Assembly (NCBI GenBank): GCA_024404115.1
Contig: JAKSQM010000006.1
Coordinates: 116,050 to 180,049 of the forward strand
Source: Clostridia bacterium
GTDB lineage: Bacteria; Bacillota; Clostridia; Oscillospirales; Acutalibacteraceae
Direction: 5' to 3'
DNA length: 64,000 nt
Shown here: in pieces, positions 35,482 through 43,746 of the stretch
Position numbering within the stretch: position 1 is the stretch's first letter
Layout: every line of letters begins with the position of its first letter
The notes under the pieces: model-generated
Database searches by the model: none
Told to the model about the DNA's origin: nothing
What the model saw: the letters and a program-made list of their open reading frames with translations, nothing else
Position numbers and translations under genes: made by a program

Positions 35482-36819
35482 TTATGCTTTCTTTGCGTTT
35501 TTCTTTGAAAGAACGATGTTTGTGATGATACCAAGGATAAGTGCGCAAGCAACTTCTGTAAGTGTAACCTTACCGATTGTAAGTGCCATGCCGCCGATAC
35601 CAGCGATGAGGATAACTGAAACAACGAAGAGGTTGCTGTTGTCATCAAGGTCAACCTTCTGAATCATCTTAAGACCGCTTACTGCGATGAAGCCGTAAAG
35701 AGTAATGCAAACGCCACCCATTACGCAAGCGGGGATTGTTGAAAGGAATGTTACGAAAGGAGCTACGAAAGAAGCAGCGATTGCCATAAGAGCTGTTGCA
35801 AAGATTGTAACGATTGATGCGTTACCTGTGATAGCTACGCAGCCAACTGATTCACCGTATGTTGTGTTGGGGCATCCGCCGAAGATTGCGCCTACCATTG
35901 AACCAACGCCATCACCAAGGAGTGTTCTGTGAAGACCGGGCTCTTCAAGAAGATCCTGCTCAATGATTGATGAAAGGTTTTTGTGGTCTGCAATGTGCTC
36001 TGCAAATACAACGAAAGCAACGGGAACATAAGCAACTGCAATCATTGCAACATAAGCAGCGTCAACCTCTTTGAAGCCTTTTGCAGCTGTGAGGAATGTG
36101 AAGTCGGGGATCCACTGCATATGCTGGAATGCTGACCAGTCAATAACTTTGAGAGCATCGTTGCCAGTTTTCATACCGATAAGTGTGAAGATTGTGCCAA
36201 CTGCATAACCTGCCATGATACCGATAACGAAAGGAATGAGCTTAGCCATCTTTTTGCCGTAAACTGAGCAAATCATAACTGTGAAAAGAGTTACAAGAGC
36301 GCAGATGAAACCAACCCAGCCTTTTGTGCCCATAACGAAGCCTGCATCTGTTTTAGCAAATGTAAGAGCGTCGCCAACTGCGTTGCCAGCAAGTGAAAGA
36401 CCGATGATAGCAACTGTTGGTCCGATAACAACGGGAGGCATAAGCTTGTTGATCCAGTTAACGCCTGCGAACTTAACGATAATTGCGATTACAACATAAA
36501 CAAGACCTGCGAAGATAGCACCGATAAGGATACCTGCGTAGCCTGCAGCTGTTGAAAGTGCGCCGCCGAATGCTGCGAACATTGAGCCAAGGAAAGCGAA
36601 TGAAGAACCAAGGAAAACAGGGCTCTTAAACTTTGTGAAAAGAAGATATACGATTGTGCCTACGCCTGCACCGAAAAGTGCTGCGGACTGGCTCATGCCG
36701 TTACCTACGATTGAGGGAACTGCGATTGTTGCTGCAAGGATTGCGAGCAGCTGCTGGAATGCGAAAACGATCAGCTGACCGAATTTCGGCTTGTCTTTGA
36801 TGTTGTAAACAAGTTTCAT
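35482..36819 (-). CDS. uraA: uracil permease (NAT/NCS2 family)
   Basis: The product is 445 residues from the ATG at 36819, preceded by GGAGGAG. There are about fourteen membrane helices in two inverted repeats. It shows FAEHIADHKNLSSII in helix 8, the family signature holding the uracil-binding Glu, and NTTYGESVGCVAITGNASI in helix 10. The helix 8 AEHIxDH motif is specific for the uracil branch rather than the xanthine/urate branch. It imports uracil with H+. A PyrR-type attenuator in the leader supports this call. Confidence 0.92.
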   Translation of the reverse strand: MKLVYNIKDKPKFGQLIVFAFQQLLAILAATIAVPSIVGNGMSQSAALFGAGVGTIVYLLFTKFKSPVFLGSSFAFLGSMFAAFGGALSTAAGYAGILIGAIFAGLVYVVIAIIVKFAGVNWINKLMPPVVIGPTVAIIGLSLAGNAVGDALTFAKTDAGFVMGTKGWVGFICALVTLFTVMICSVYGKKMAKLIPFVIGIMAGYAVGTIFTLIGMKTGNDALKVIDWSAFQHMQWIPDFTFLTAAKGFKEVDAAYVAMIAVAYVPVAFVVFAEHIADHKNLSSIIEQDLLEEPGLHRTLLGDGVGSMVGAIFGGCPNTTYGESVGCVAITGNASIVTIFATALMAIAASFVAPFVTFLSTIPACVMGGVCITLYGFIAVSGLKMIQKVDLDDNSNLFVVSVILIAGIGGMALTIGKVTLTEVACALILGIITNIVLSKKNAKKA

Positions 36820-36850
36820 TTTTTTACTCCTCCAAAAAATATTATAAAAA

Positions 36851-36947
36851 ATAACCTTATCGCAGAATACGACAAGGTTATAGAAATACAAATTGATTGT
36901 GTTTTTTTAACTCTTGTCGGCATCTCGTACCGATTTAAAGGTTAAAT
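36851..36947 (-). promoter_or_regulatory. PyrR-type attenuator leader of the uracil permease
   Basis: On the minus strand the leader holds a PyrR-like hairpin (36906-36946: outer CTTT/AAGAG, inner TCGG/CCGA, loop with CGAGA). A terminator follows (36851-36881: 12-bp stem ATAACCTTGTCG against CGATAAGGTTAT, then TTTTTT). CGACAAGAGTT from the first hairpin can pair with AACCTTGTCG, the 5' half of the terminator, giving a mutually exclusive antiterminator. This matches UMP-dependent control by PyrR in Firmicutes. Confidence 0.7.
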
Positions 36948-36955
36948 CCTCGAAT

Positions 36956-36984
36956 ATTATACTTTTATGTTCCCTTTTTGTCAA
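36956..36984 (-). promoter_or_regulatory. promoter of uraA
   Basis: On the minus strand TTGACA (36979-36984) and TATAAT (36956-36961) with a 17-base spacer. The attenuator starts within a few bases of the expected transcription start. Confidence 0.85.
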
Positions 36985-37089
36985 TAGAAAAATTAAATTT
37001 AAGTAACGATAATTCAATGTAAAATCATTCCATTTTTGTATGTTAATCACATTTTTTATGTTATCCGTGGTCGATTTAATGAAATACGG

Positions 37090-37118
37090 TTGATTTTGCA
37101 CCTGCTTTGTTTTATGAT
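37090..37118 (+). promoter_or_regulatory. promoter of the 37169-38770 gene pair
   Basis: TTGATT (37090-37095) and TATGAT (37113-37118) with a 17-base spacer, 50 bases upstream of the first ATG. Confidence 0.5.
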
Positions 37119-37168
37119 AAAGCTATGTTACAACAACTAAAATTCATTTTTAAAAGAAAGGGAACAGT

Positions 37169-37696
37169 ATGCGTGAATTGATAAATGATCCTTTTTATGA
37201 AAAAATCAAATCATATAACAGATGTATCATTGACTATTGCCTTATAGAATCTGATACACCGCATCAGGGGTATCGTTCGCATTTGGATACCATACTGTTC
37301 GCTTTAGATAAAGTCAATGAGCGTTATACAGATGATGAACCGTTTTTGTGGAGTGCGGACATTGAAAAAGCGGAGGCTAAATGTATAGACTCAGCCGCAT
37401 TTTTACATATCCCAGATGATTATAAGTCGAAGAGTGCTGTCTTTGGCGGAAAGTTACCATACTGGTACGCATTTTTAAAAACTCCGCATAGAAACGGATA
37501 CGGAAAAGATGATTTTGTGAAAATCAATGATGTTCTGTTCCCGAATGGGATGGAAACGCTGGAAGTTTATGAATGGAACACAGATTGGTCAAATTATTTT
37601 GATGACGGTCATGAATGGTGGGGCGCAGCGTGCTGGAGCATATATGACAGGATACTTAACAGATATGTTGTAATAATGGCATCAACAACAGATTAA
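37169..37696 (+). CDS. soluble protein of unknown function, acidic and Trp-rich
   Basis: The 175-residue, acidic, soluble protein has no signal or membrane helix. Its C-terminal half carries an aromatic-rich block: LEVYEWNTDWSNYFDDGHEW, then WWGAACWSIYDRILNRYVVI and MASTTD. The look (small, acidic, many Trp/Tyr, strand-ending MAS) resembles bacterial immunity-type or SMI1-like proteins. I cannot tie it to a named family, and no toxin gene is adjacent. AAAGGGA precedes the ATG. It is 15 bases upstream of the SGNH hydrolase gene. Confidence 0.6.
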   Translation: MRELINDPFYEKIKSYNRCIIDYCLIESDTPHQGYRSHLDTILFALDKVNERYTDDEPFLWSADIEKAEAKCIDSAAFLHIPDDYKSKSAVFGGKLPYWYAFLKTPHRNGYGKDDFVKINDVLFPNGMETLEVYEWNTDWSNYFDDGHEWWGAACWSIYDRILNRYVVIMASTTD

Positions 37697-37711
37697 AACG
37701 AGGGTGATTCT

Positions 37712-38770
37712 ATGGCAAATATCGGCAATACAGATAAAAACTTAAAGGTTGCAAAAACCATAAATAAAAACGGAATAAAATTCTTTGATGCAAGCAAAAA
37801 GCCTTTTAATATTTACGGCATTTTCTTTGACGGCAAACGCTATAAAAGAATGGATACATCCTTAGCAAATTCCATAAGCTCTGGTGTTGCCACGCTTCAC
37901 ACAAACACCTCTGGCGGAAGAGTTGCCTTTGAAACAGATTCAAAATCCATTTCAATTATGACAAAGGGCAATTTCAATCTTATGCCTCATATGCCTTTAA
38001 CAGGCTCAGCAGGCTTCGATTTATACACCCTTGAGGGCGACGAGCTTGTTTATTACAAAACCTTTGTTCCACCTGTTAACAACAGAAAAAAATACGAAAG
38101 CGTTATTGAATTTGACGATAACAAAATGAAAAAAATCGTTATTCATTTCCCTCTTTACAGTGATGTTGATTCGCTTTATATCGGTGTTGAAGAAAACGCA
38201 GCTGTTAATGAGTATGCGCCTTATAAAGACAGTGCGCCAATTGTTTATTACGGCTCTTCAATTACGCAGGGGGGATGCGCTTCACGCCCGGGCAACAACT
38301 ACCCTGCAATTATTTCGCAAAAGAATATGAGAGATTTTTTCTGCCTCGGCTTTTCTGGTAACGCACACGGCGAAGATATAATGATTGATTATGTAGCCAA
38401 TTTGCCTATGTCTGTTTTTGTGCTTGATTATGAGCATAACGATAGCCACGAGCCTGAAAAATTAGCTGAAAGGCATTATAAATTTTATAAAAAGGTAAGA
38501 GAGAAAAATCCCGATTTGCCGATTGTTGTTATAACCGCTCCGTATTCACGCTTCTTTTCAAAAAAAATGGTGGCGAGCGAAAAATCGGTCAAAGATTCAT
38601 ATAAAAAAGCATACGAAAATGACAGAAATGTTTATTTCATCGACGGCAGAAAATTCTTTGACGAGGAGTTTAAAGGCTGTGCCACCGTTGACGGATGCCA
38701 CCCCAACGATTACGGCTTTGTTAAGATGGCACAAAGCGTAATGGAAACATTGATAAAATATAAGTTGTAA
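37712..38770 (+). CDS. SGNH/GDSL hydrolase with N-terminal beta domain
   Basis: The 352-residue protein has an N-terminal beta-sandwich-like domain (residues 1-165) followed by an SGNH hydrolase domain. The catalytic Ser is in VYYGSSITQGG (block I), with Gly and Asn in GFSGNAHGE (block II) and the EHNDS region as block III. The Asp/His pair is in DGCHPNDYG (block V). This is typical of cytoplasmic sugar-ester deacetylases such as those acting on acylated oligosaccharides. It has no signal peptide. GAGGGTG precedes the ATG. Confidence 0.85.
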   Translation: MANIGNTDKNLKVAKTINKNGIKFFDASKKPFNIYGIFFDGKRYKRMDTSLANSISSGVATLHTNTSGGRVAFETDSKSISIMTKGNFNLMPHMPLTGSAGFDLYTLEGDELVYYKTFVPPVNNRKKYESVIEFDDNKMKKIVIHFPLYSDVDSLYIGVEENAAVNEYAPYKDSAPIVYYGSSITQGGCASRPGNNYPAIISQKNMRDFFCLGFSGNAHGEDIMIDYVANLPMSVFVLDYEHNDSHEPEKLAERHYKFYKKVREKNPDLPIVVITAPYSRFFSKKMVASEKSVKDSYKKAYENDRNVYFIDGRKFFDEEFKGCATVDGCHPNDYGFVKMAQSVMETLIKYKL

Positions 38771-38798
38771 TCAAAGACTGCCGCCTTTAGCAAATAAT

Positions 38799-38836
38799 AA
38801 ACGGTTATGAGAAAAACAAATCTCATAACCGTTTTT
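38799..38836. terminator. bidirectional intrinsic terminator
   Basis: AAACGGTTATGAGA pairs with TCTCATAACCGTTT around a short loop, with T-runs on both strands. It lies between convergent genes (SGNH hydrolase and the transglutaminase-like lipoprotein). Confidence 0.85.
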
Positions 38837-38840
38837 GTCT

Positions 38841-40016
38841 TTAAAACATCAATTCTATTATATTGAAATTATCGTATTTACTGTAGTTTATATTTTCTGC
38901 AATATTAAGGTCGGGGCGAAGATTTTTTATATTTTCCTGAATCTCATATGCCTTGCTTTCAGTAATGAGCGTATAAACTGCGTTGTCAAATGCTTCTTTT
39001 GAGCTGAAACGAAGCTGAACGCAACGCTCACCCTTTTCAAGATTTCTGATAATCACGCTTTGCATATTGAGCCTGCTGTAATAACCAGCGTCAGAAAATA
39101 CGCTGTGAGAAGCGTTAAAATAATTCTCCGCTGTTGCGGTGCATTTAAGGTCTGTTTCAAAATTGCTGTGGTCTGCCATAATCTCACTGTCGGTAAGATT
39201 AAAATAAATGTGAGAAACGGAGCTGCCGCTTTTTACAGGGTCATCCCATGTGGTGTCAAGGTGATAATTCTCCCCGTTGATACTGACAATATTCCACATA
39301 TGATTTTCTTTTTGACCGCTTAAATTTTCTGCTTCACCTGTAACGCAAATACTTTTGATGCCTGCCCTTTCAAGCAGATATTTTGTAGCCTTTGCATACC
39401 CCTCACAAGAAGCGTAGCCGTTAAAAACGCAGGTGTATGCCATGCCCGAATCGGCGGCGTCATTGTTGTAATAGCAGATTTTTACGAGATAATCGTGAAT
39501 GGTAAGCTCCTTTGAAATATCAGATGTGCCGTCGGGAAATTTAGCACATATTTCATCTGCTATTTGTGAAAGCTTGGCGGTGCGATCCCTCATTTCAGCG
39601 GGAATCATGGTGTAATCTGGCTTAAAGAAGCAAAAATCGCCCTCGGTGATAATGCTGGCACCTGTGCCGAAGCACATGATTTCGGGGTTATCATAGGCAA
39701 CCGCCTCATAAACCTGTGTCAGCTCTTCACTTTCCATCAAAGGGACTTCGATTTTTTCGGGGAACATATCCTCCGCTTCCGTTACCTCTTTTAAAATGTT
39801 GTTGTATGCTTTTTTCTGCTTTTCTGAAAGGTGATTGAAATAATATTTATACGCACTGCCTTTGTCGGTGATTTCTTCTGATGAGAAGCTGTCCCAGTCA
39901 ATATAGAAATTTGACATAATGTATGTGTTCATTTTTCTTGCCATAGGGATTTCACCGCAGGCGCAAAGAGAAAACAAAAGAGCGCACACAATCAAAAGGC
40001 AGATACATTTTTTCAT
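38841..40016 (-). CDS. transglutaminase-like lipoprotein
   Basis: The 391-residue protein starts with a lipoprotein signal and lipobox LCAC (acylated Cys near residue 20). The transglutaminase-like core carries the catalytic Cys in NGYASCEGYAKA, His in ENHMWNIVSING and Asp in YHLDTTWDDP. These proteins act outside the membrane and are usually proteases or crosslinkers. It is the last gene of the long minus-strand operon that starts at 45460. GAGGAG precedes the ATG, 3 bases after the LCP-like gene. Confidence 0.85.
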   Translation of the reverse strand: MKKCICLLIVCALLFSLCACGEIPMARKMNTYIMSNFYIDWDSFSSEEITDKGSAYKYYFNHLSEKQKKAYNNILKEVTEAEDMFPEKIEVPLMESEELTQVYEAVAYDNPEIMCFGTGASIITEGDFCFFKPDYTMIPAEMRDRTAKLSQIADEICAKFPDGTSDISKELTIHDYLVKICYYNNDAADSGMAYTCVFNGYASCEGYAKATKYLLERAGIKSICVTGEAENLSGQKENHMWNIVSINGENYHLDTTWDDPVKSGSSVSHIYFNLTDSEIMADHSNFETDLKCTATAENYFNASHSVFSDAGYYSRLNMQSVIIRNLEKGERCVQLRFSSKEAFDNAVYTLITESKAYEIQENIKNLRPDLNIAENINYSKYDNFNIIELMF

Positions 40017-40019
40017 AAA

Positions 40020-40904
40020 TTAAAACTCCTCAACAGATGAAACGGCAACAACCTTTGACTTGTTATTTTCAACAATAAATCTGAAATATTTAATATTGTC
40101 TGCCGCATCATAGAAAGAGATGTTGGTGTTGCCCAAAAGGTCTGACTGAACATCCTTATAAAGCTCAATGCCTTTTTCATAATTTTCTTTTGTAAGGCAG
40201 TTGTTTATGAATGAACAAAGAAGCTTAGTGTTCTGAGATAAGTTTGTGTCTTTCAGATATTTCAGATATTTGATGAACGATTCACCTTTAAGCGTCTGCT
40301 TGCCAGGGGTGAGAATAAGCGTCATATCGGGGGTTCTGTATTCAATTCTTTCTTTGATGGTGTATTCAAAACCGCCCATGTTGTTAACCGCAAGGGCAAA
40401 TGTATTTTCGTTTGAGCAGATGTATTTATCCAGCTTAATATTGTATTCACTTGCAATCTTTTTGGTTAAGGCATAAGGTCCGTTTTCGGTGTATTCATCA
40501 ATATAGCTCTGCTTAACTGAAAGCGGGCAGATTTTAATCTGACCAGAGTAAGCATCTGCGTGAGCAATGGCAAGAAAATAAACTTCCTTTTCGCCTGTTT
40601 CCATAGTCTTTGCTGCTGAAATGCACATAAGCAAAAAGTTGCCTTTTACATTTTTATAAGAATCTCTGTCTTCAAAAGCAGGGATTTCTCTTGAAACAAC
40701 ATCTGTTTCGGGTGTGTCTGCATCAACGGTGGTGAGCTTGCCTGTTTTTGAAAGATAAAACACAGCCACAATCGCAAAAACTGCAATAAAGGCAATGAAG
40801 CCTATAAGATAATTTTTGAATGTGCTTACTCTGCTGACTCTGACAGGGTCAAAAAGCTTTCTTCCTTTTTCTTTATCAAATATAGATTTTATTTTGTCAA
40901 ACAT
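40020..40904 (-). CDS. divergent LytR-CpsA-Psr (LCP)-like membrane protein
   Basis: The product is about 294 residues from the ATG at 40904, which has AGAGGT 8 bases upstream; the ATG at 40910 is too close to the site. One membrane helix near residues 30-55 is followed by an exported domain with LCP-like order: a first strand (VYFLAIAHADAYSGQIKICPL), ALTKKIASEYNI, and LAVNNMGGFEYTI. The canonical IPRDT and its Arg/Asp residues are replaced by ICPLSVKQ, so phosphoglycan transferase activity is doubtful. GH13 precedes it in the same operon. Confidence 0.6.
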   Translation of the reverse strand: MFDKIKSIFDKEKGRKLFDPVRVSRVSTFKNYLIGFIAFIAVFAIVAVFYLSKTGKLTTVDADTPETDVVSREIPAFEDRDSYKNVKGNFLLMCISAAKTMETGEKEVYFLAIAHADAYSGQIKICPLSVKQSYIDEYTENGPYALTKKIASEYNIKLDKYICSNENTFALAVNNMGGFEYTIKERIEYRTPDMTLILTPGKQTLKGESFIKYLKYLKDTNLSQNTKLLCSFINNCLTKENYEKGIELYKDVQSDLLGNTNISFYDAADNIKYFRFIVENNKSKVVAVSSVEEF

Positions 40905-40909
40905 TAGCA

Positions 40910-42763
40910 TTACCTCTTTTTAAAAATAAGGGCGGTGTGCTCCGCAATTTCTGCATAGTTTTCTGCCACATATCCGTCGCCGAATACTTTTTCGCAGTTG
41001 TTCCATTCCTGTGGAAAATAATATTTTATAGAGTGATTGTTGCTGTTTGCAATAACAAGAATATCTTCGCCCCTTGTGAATGCAACACAGCCGAGGGTAG
41101 CCGAAACAGTGGAATATCTGCCGTCAAAAAATGCGCCGTTTTCCCGTCTGATTTTGCCGAGAGCTTTGTAATATTCAATAAGCTCCTTGTCCTCATTGCC
41201 CCACGGGTAAAATCCTCTGTTAAACGGGTCTTTGTAGCCCTCCATGCCTGCTTCGTCGCCATAATAAACCGACGGAACACCGGGGAGAGTGAATTGAAGC
41301 ACAGCCGCTTCTTTTAAAAGCATCAGGCCCTCTTTTCGCTTTTCTGCTGAAAGAATTCTGCCGGCCTGCCACTGCCTGTCTTTATATTCACAGCTTTCAC
41401 CCGCAAGGGCGGTTATGGCTCGTGCAGTGTCGTGCGTTCCAATGTGATTCATGAGCACATCAACAACAGGCTTCGGATAATTCTCTGTGATTTTTAAAAT
41501 CGTTTTGTTAAAATTTTCTGCTGTGCCATATCGTACAAAGTCGATTATCGCATCTGCAAAGGGATAATTCATAACGCTGTCAAGCTGCTGACCCTGCAAG
41601 TATCTTCTTCGTTTGCCATAGCTTGATTTGTTTGAGGCATCCTCCCAAACTTCGCCTAAAATAAGTGCGTCGGGATTTTCTTCTTTAACGCCTTTTCTGA
41701 ATGAATCAAGAAATTCGTCTGGCAGTTCGTCAGCGACATCAAGTCGCCATCCGCCTGCACCAAGAGAAAGCCATTTTTTTGCAATGCCGTTTTCTCCAGA
41801 AATAAAGTCTATAAATTCGGGCGTTTCCTCTATGATTTCGGGGAGAATTTTTACACCCCACCAACATTCATAATCATCTGGCCAATTTTTGAATTTGTAC
41901 CATTTATAATATTCTGAATTTTTACTTTCGTATGCGCCGAGGGTATCGTATCTGCCCTCTTTATTAAAATATCGGCTGTCTGAGCCTGTGTGGCTGAAAA
42001 CACCGTCAAGAATAATCTTTATTCCGTATTCCTCCGCTTTTTTGCAAAGAGATTTAAAGTCATCCTCTGTGCCAAGAAGCGGGTCGATTTTTTTATAATC
42101 AGCGGTGTCATATCTGTGATTACTGTGTGCCTCAAAAATCGGGTTAAGATAAACACAGCTTACACCAAGTGAAGCAAGATAAGAGAGCTTATTTTGAATG
42201 CCTTTAAGGTCGCCGCAAAAATAATCGTTGTTAAGTGTCTTGCCATTTTCGTCCGGTCGCCAGAATGGCTCACCGTCATAGTCAATTCTTAAAATTCTGT
42301 CAGAGGGAACACCCTCTTTCTTTTCGCCGGAAAAGCAGAATCGGTCGGGGAAAATCTGATAAATTATTCCGCCCTTTAACCAGTTAGGTGTGGTGAAGCT
42401 TTTATCATAAACTGTCAGCTGCCAGCTTTCGCCACTGCCTGTTAAAATGCCTTCCTGTCCGCCTGCGTTTGAAAAAATTCCGCTTGAGCCAAAGTTGTAA
42501 TCATATTCAAAATGATAAAAATATAACCCTGCTTCGTTAAAAGGAATCTGAATTTTCCACCATTCCTCATTATTGCCCTGCATACAATCCCAGTTCATAG
42601 GGATTTTCTTTTCGTTTTCGCCGTCTTTTTTTATAACAAGCCTTGCGCCAGTGCAGCAAAAATCCCGTGGCAAAATAATGCGGAATGTTACCTCTGTTTC
42701 AGTTTTCACTGCGCCAAAGGGATATTTGTGATAGTCTTTGCCTGAGTTAAAAGGAATATACAT
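40910..42763 (-). CDS. glycoside hydrolase family 13 enzyme (neopullulanase/cyclomaltodextrinase-like)
   Basis: The product is about 617 residues from the ATG at 42763. An N-terminal carbohydrate-binding beta domain (residues 1-130) precedes the GH13 barrel. The four conserved regions are present: DGVFSHTG, GWRLDVADEL (nucleophile Asp), GEVWED (acid/base Glu) and NHIGTHDT (third Asp). The fused N-domain and NWLKGGIIYQIFPDRF fit neopullulanase/maltogenic amylase-type enzymes that act on maltodextrins in the cytoplasm; there is no signal peptide. Its stop and the next ATG overlap, so it is in a tight operon with Rnf-like genes. Confidence 0.9.
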   Translation of the reverse strand: MYIPFNSGKDYHKYPFGAVKTETEVTFRIILPRDFCCTGARLVIKKDGENEKKIPMNWDCMQGNNEEWWKIQIPFNEAGLYFYHFEYDYNFGSSGIFSNAGGQEGILTGSGESWQLTVYDKSFTTPNWLKGGIIYQIFPDRFCFSGEKKEGVPSDRILRIDYDGEPFWRPDENGKTLNNDYFCGDLKGIQNKLSYLASLGVSCVYLNPIFEAHSNHRYDTADYKKIDPLLGTEDDFKSLCKKAEEYGIKIILDGVFSHTGSDSRYFNKEGRYDTLGAYESKNSEYYKWYKFKNWPDDYECWWGVKILPEIIEETPEFIDFISGENGIAKKWLSLGAGGWRLDVADELPDEFLDSFRKGVKEENPDALILGEVWEDASNKSSYGKRRRYLQGQQLDSVMNYPFADAIIDFVRYGTAENFNKTILKITENYPKPVVDVLMNHIGTHDTARAITALAGESCEYKDRQWQAGRILSAEKRKEGLMLLKEAAVLQFTLPGVPSVYYGDEAGMEGYKDPFNRGFYPWGNEDKELIEYYKALGKIRRENGAFFDGRYSTVSATLGCVAFTRGEDILVIANSNNHSIKYYFPQEWNNCEKVFGDGYVAENYAEIAEHTALIFKKR

Positions 42764-43125
42764 CAATAATTACCTGCCGAATTATTCTGAACAGCAGATT
42801 GCTGTGAAGTACTGCTCTGAGAGTTATCACTTTCAGAAGATGCTGCCGTTGTGGTCGTAGTTGTTGTGGTGTTAATAAAAGCGGCAGTGTATGTGTTTTT
42901 ATCGTTATAAGGCTCCTGCGAAATTGACATAAGGGAATCAGTGATGCCGAAGCCGAGAATTATAAAGAAAATTGTCATAATAACCATAAGGACGATTGTA
43001 ACAATTTTTTTGGCTGTCTTTTTATTTTTTTCAGCAGGGCTTAAAGACACAGTATCGTCATACTGATTTTCTTTAAAATCTGCAAATGCTCTGCGCCGTC
43101 TTGCGCCGTTATATTTTTCATCCAT
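42763..43125 (-). CDS. single-pass membrane protein with Thr/Ser-rich tail
   Basis: The 120-residue protein has a charged, Arg/Lys-rich cytoplasmic N-terminus (about 40 residues), one membrane helix near 41-65 (VTIVLMVIMTIFFIILGFG) and a low-complexity exported tail with eight Thr in a row, then Ser, Gln and Asn. It looks like a small anchor or scaffold. In canonical Rnf operons this position is held by RnfB, which is quite different. Its stop codon overlaps the GH13 start (TGATG). AAGGAGA precedes its own ATG. Confidence 0.7.
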   Translation of the reverse strand: MDEKYNGARRRRAFADFKENQYDDTVSLSPAEKNKKTAKKIVTIVLMVIMTIFFIILGFGITDSLMSISQEPYNDKNTYTAAFINTTTTTTTTAASSESDNSQSSTSQQSAVQNNSAGNY

Positions 43126-43137
43126 CTGAAATTCTCC

Positions 43138-43731
43138 TTATGCAAAAACTCCGCTGCCAGAGATGCCCATAAATGTGAGCGAAAGCATTGCCACATAAAT
43201 AAACATAACGGGCGCACCTCTGAATGCTTTTGGTATTCTTTTTTCTTTAGAAAGCTTTGTGAATCCTGCACCGATTAAAAGTGAAGCCAGAACAAACGCA
43301 ATTCCCGAACCGAAGCCTGTGCCGATACTTTCCCACAAGGTCATGGCTGAGCGGTAGTTGATTAAAGGAATGGCAAGAACAAGTGTGTTCAGTGCGGCAA
43401 TGCCGAAGTTTGACATCAGCTTTTTGTTTGGTCTTAATAAAATAACTGTGAAAATGCAGGTGATAAGGTAAACGAAAATAAGCACACCTACAAAAATGAG
43501 AAAATGAATGGAGCTGTTTTGTGATGCAACTTTTTCGTTAAAATCAAGCAGACGGCATATAACAGATGTTATTGTGGAAAACCACACAATCATACCAGCC
43601 GCAGAAGCAAGTCGCCTTGGCTTCGCCGCCATGCGGACAGCTTCGCTTATACCGTATCCGCCGCTGAATATTAAATTCTGCACAACTATAGCATAAAGTG
43701 CCGCCGACATCATGTCAAAAAAACTGCTCAT
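43138..43731 (-). CDS. RnfA-like membrane subunit lacking cluster cysteines
   Basis: The 197-residue protein has six predicted helices. It aligns to RnfA/NqrE across its length, best at the C-terminus (IPKAFRGAPVMFIYVAMLSL against RsxA [20 protein letters not shown], then FMGISG against FMGFSG). In canonical RnfA, LGICP and TTNCAVLG provide two cysteines for the intramembrane 2Fe-2S cluster. Here the matching positions read YGISEA and ALNTLVLA, with Ser and Thr, so both ligands are lost. It is therefore unlikely to carry electrons in the known way. It is placed with RnfE- and RnfD-like genes in one operon. Confidence 0.8.
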   Translation of the reverse strand: MSSFFDMMSAALYAIVVQNLIFSGGYGISEAVRMAAKPRRLASAAGMIVWFSTITSVICRLLDFNEKVASQNSSIHFLIFVGVLIFVYLITCIFTVILLRPNKKLMSNFGIAALNTLVLAIPLINYRSAMTLWESIGTGFGSGIAFVLASLLIGAGFTKLSKEKRIPKAFRGAPVMFIYVAMLSLTFMGISGSGVFA

Positions 43732-43746
43732 TTTCTCACCTCTTTT

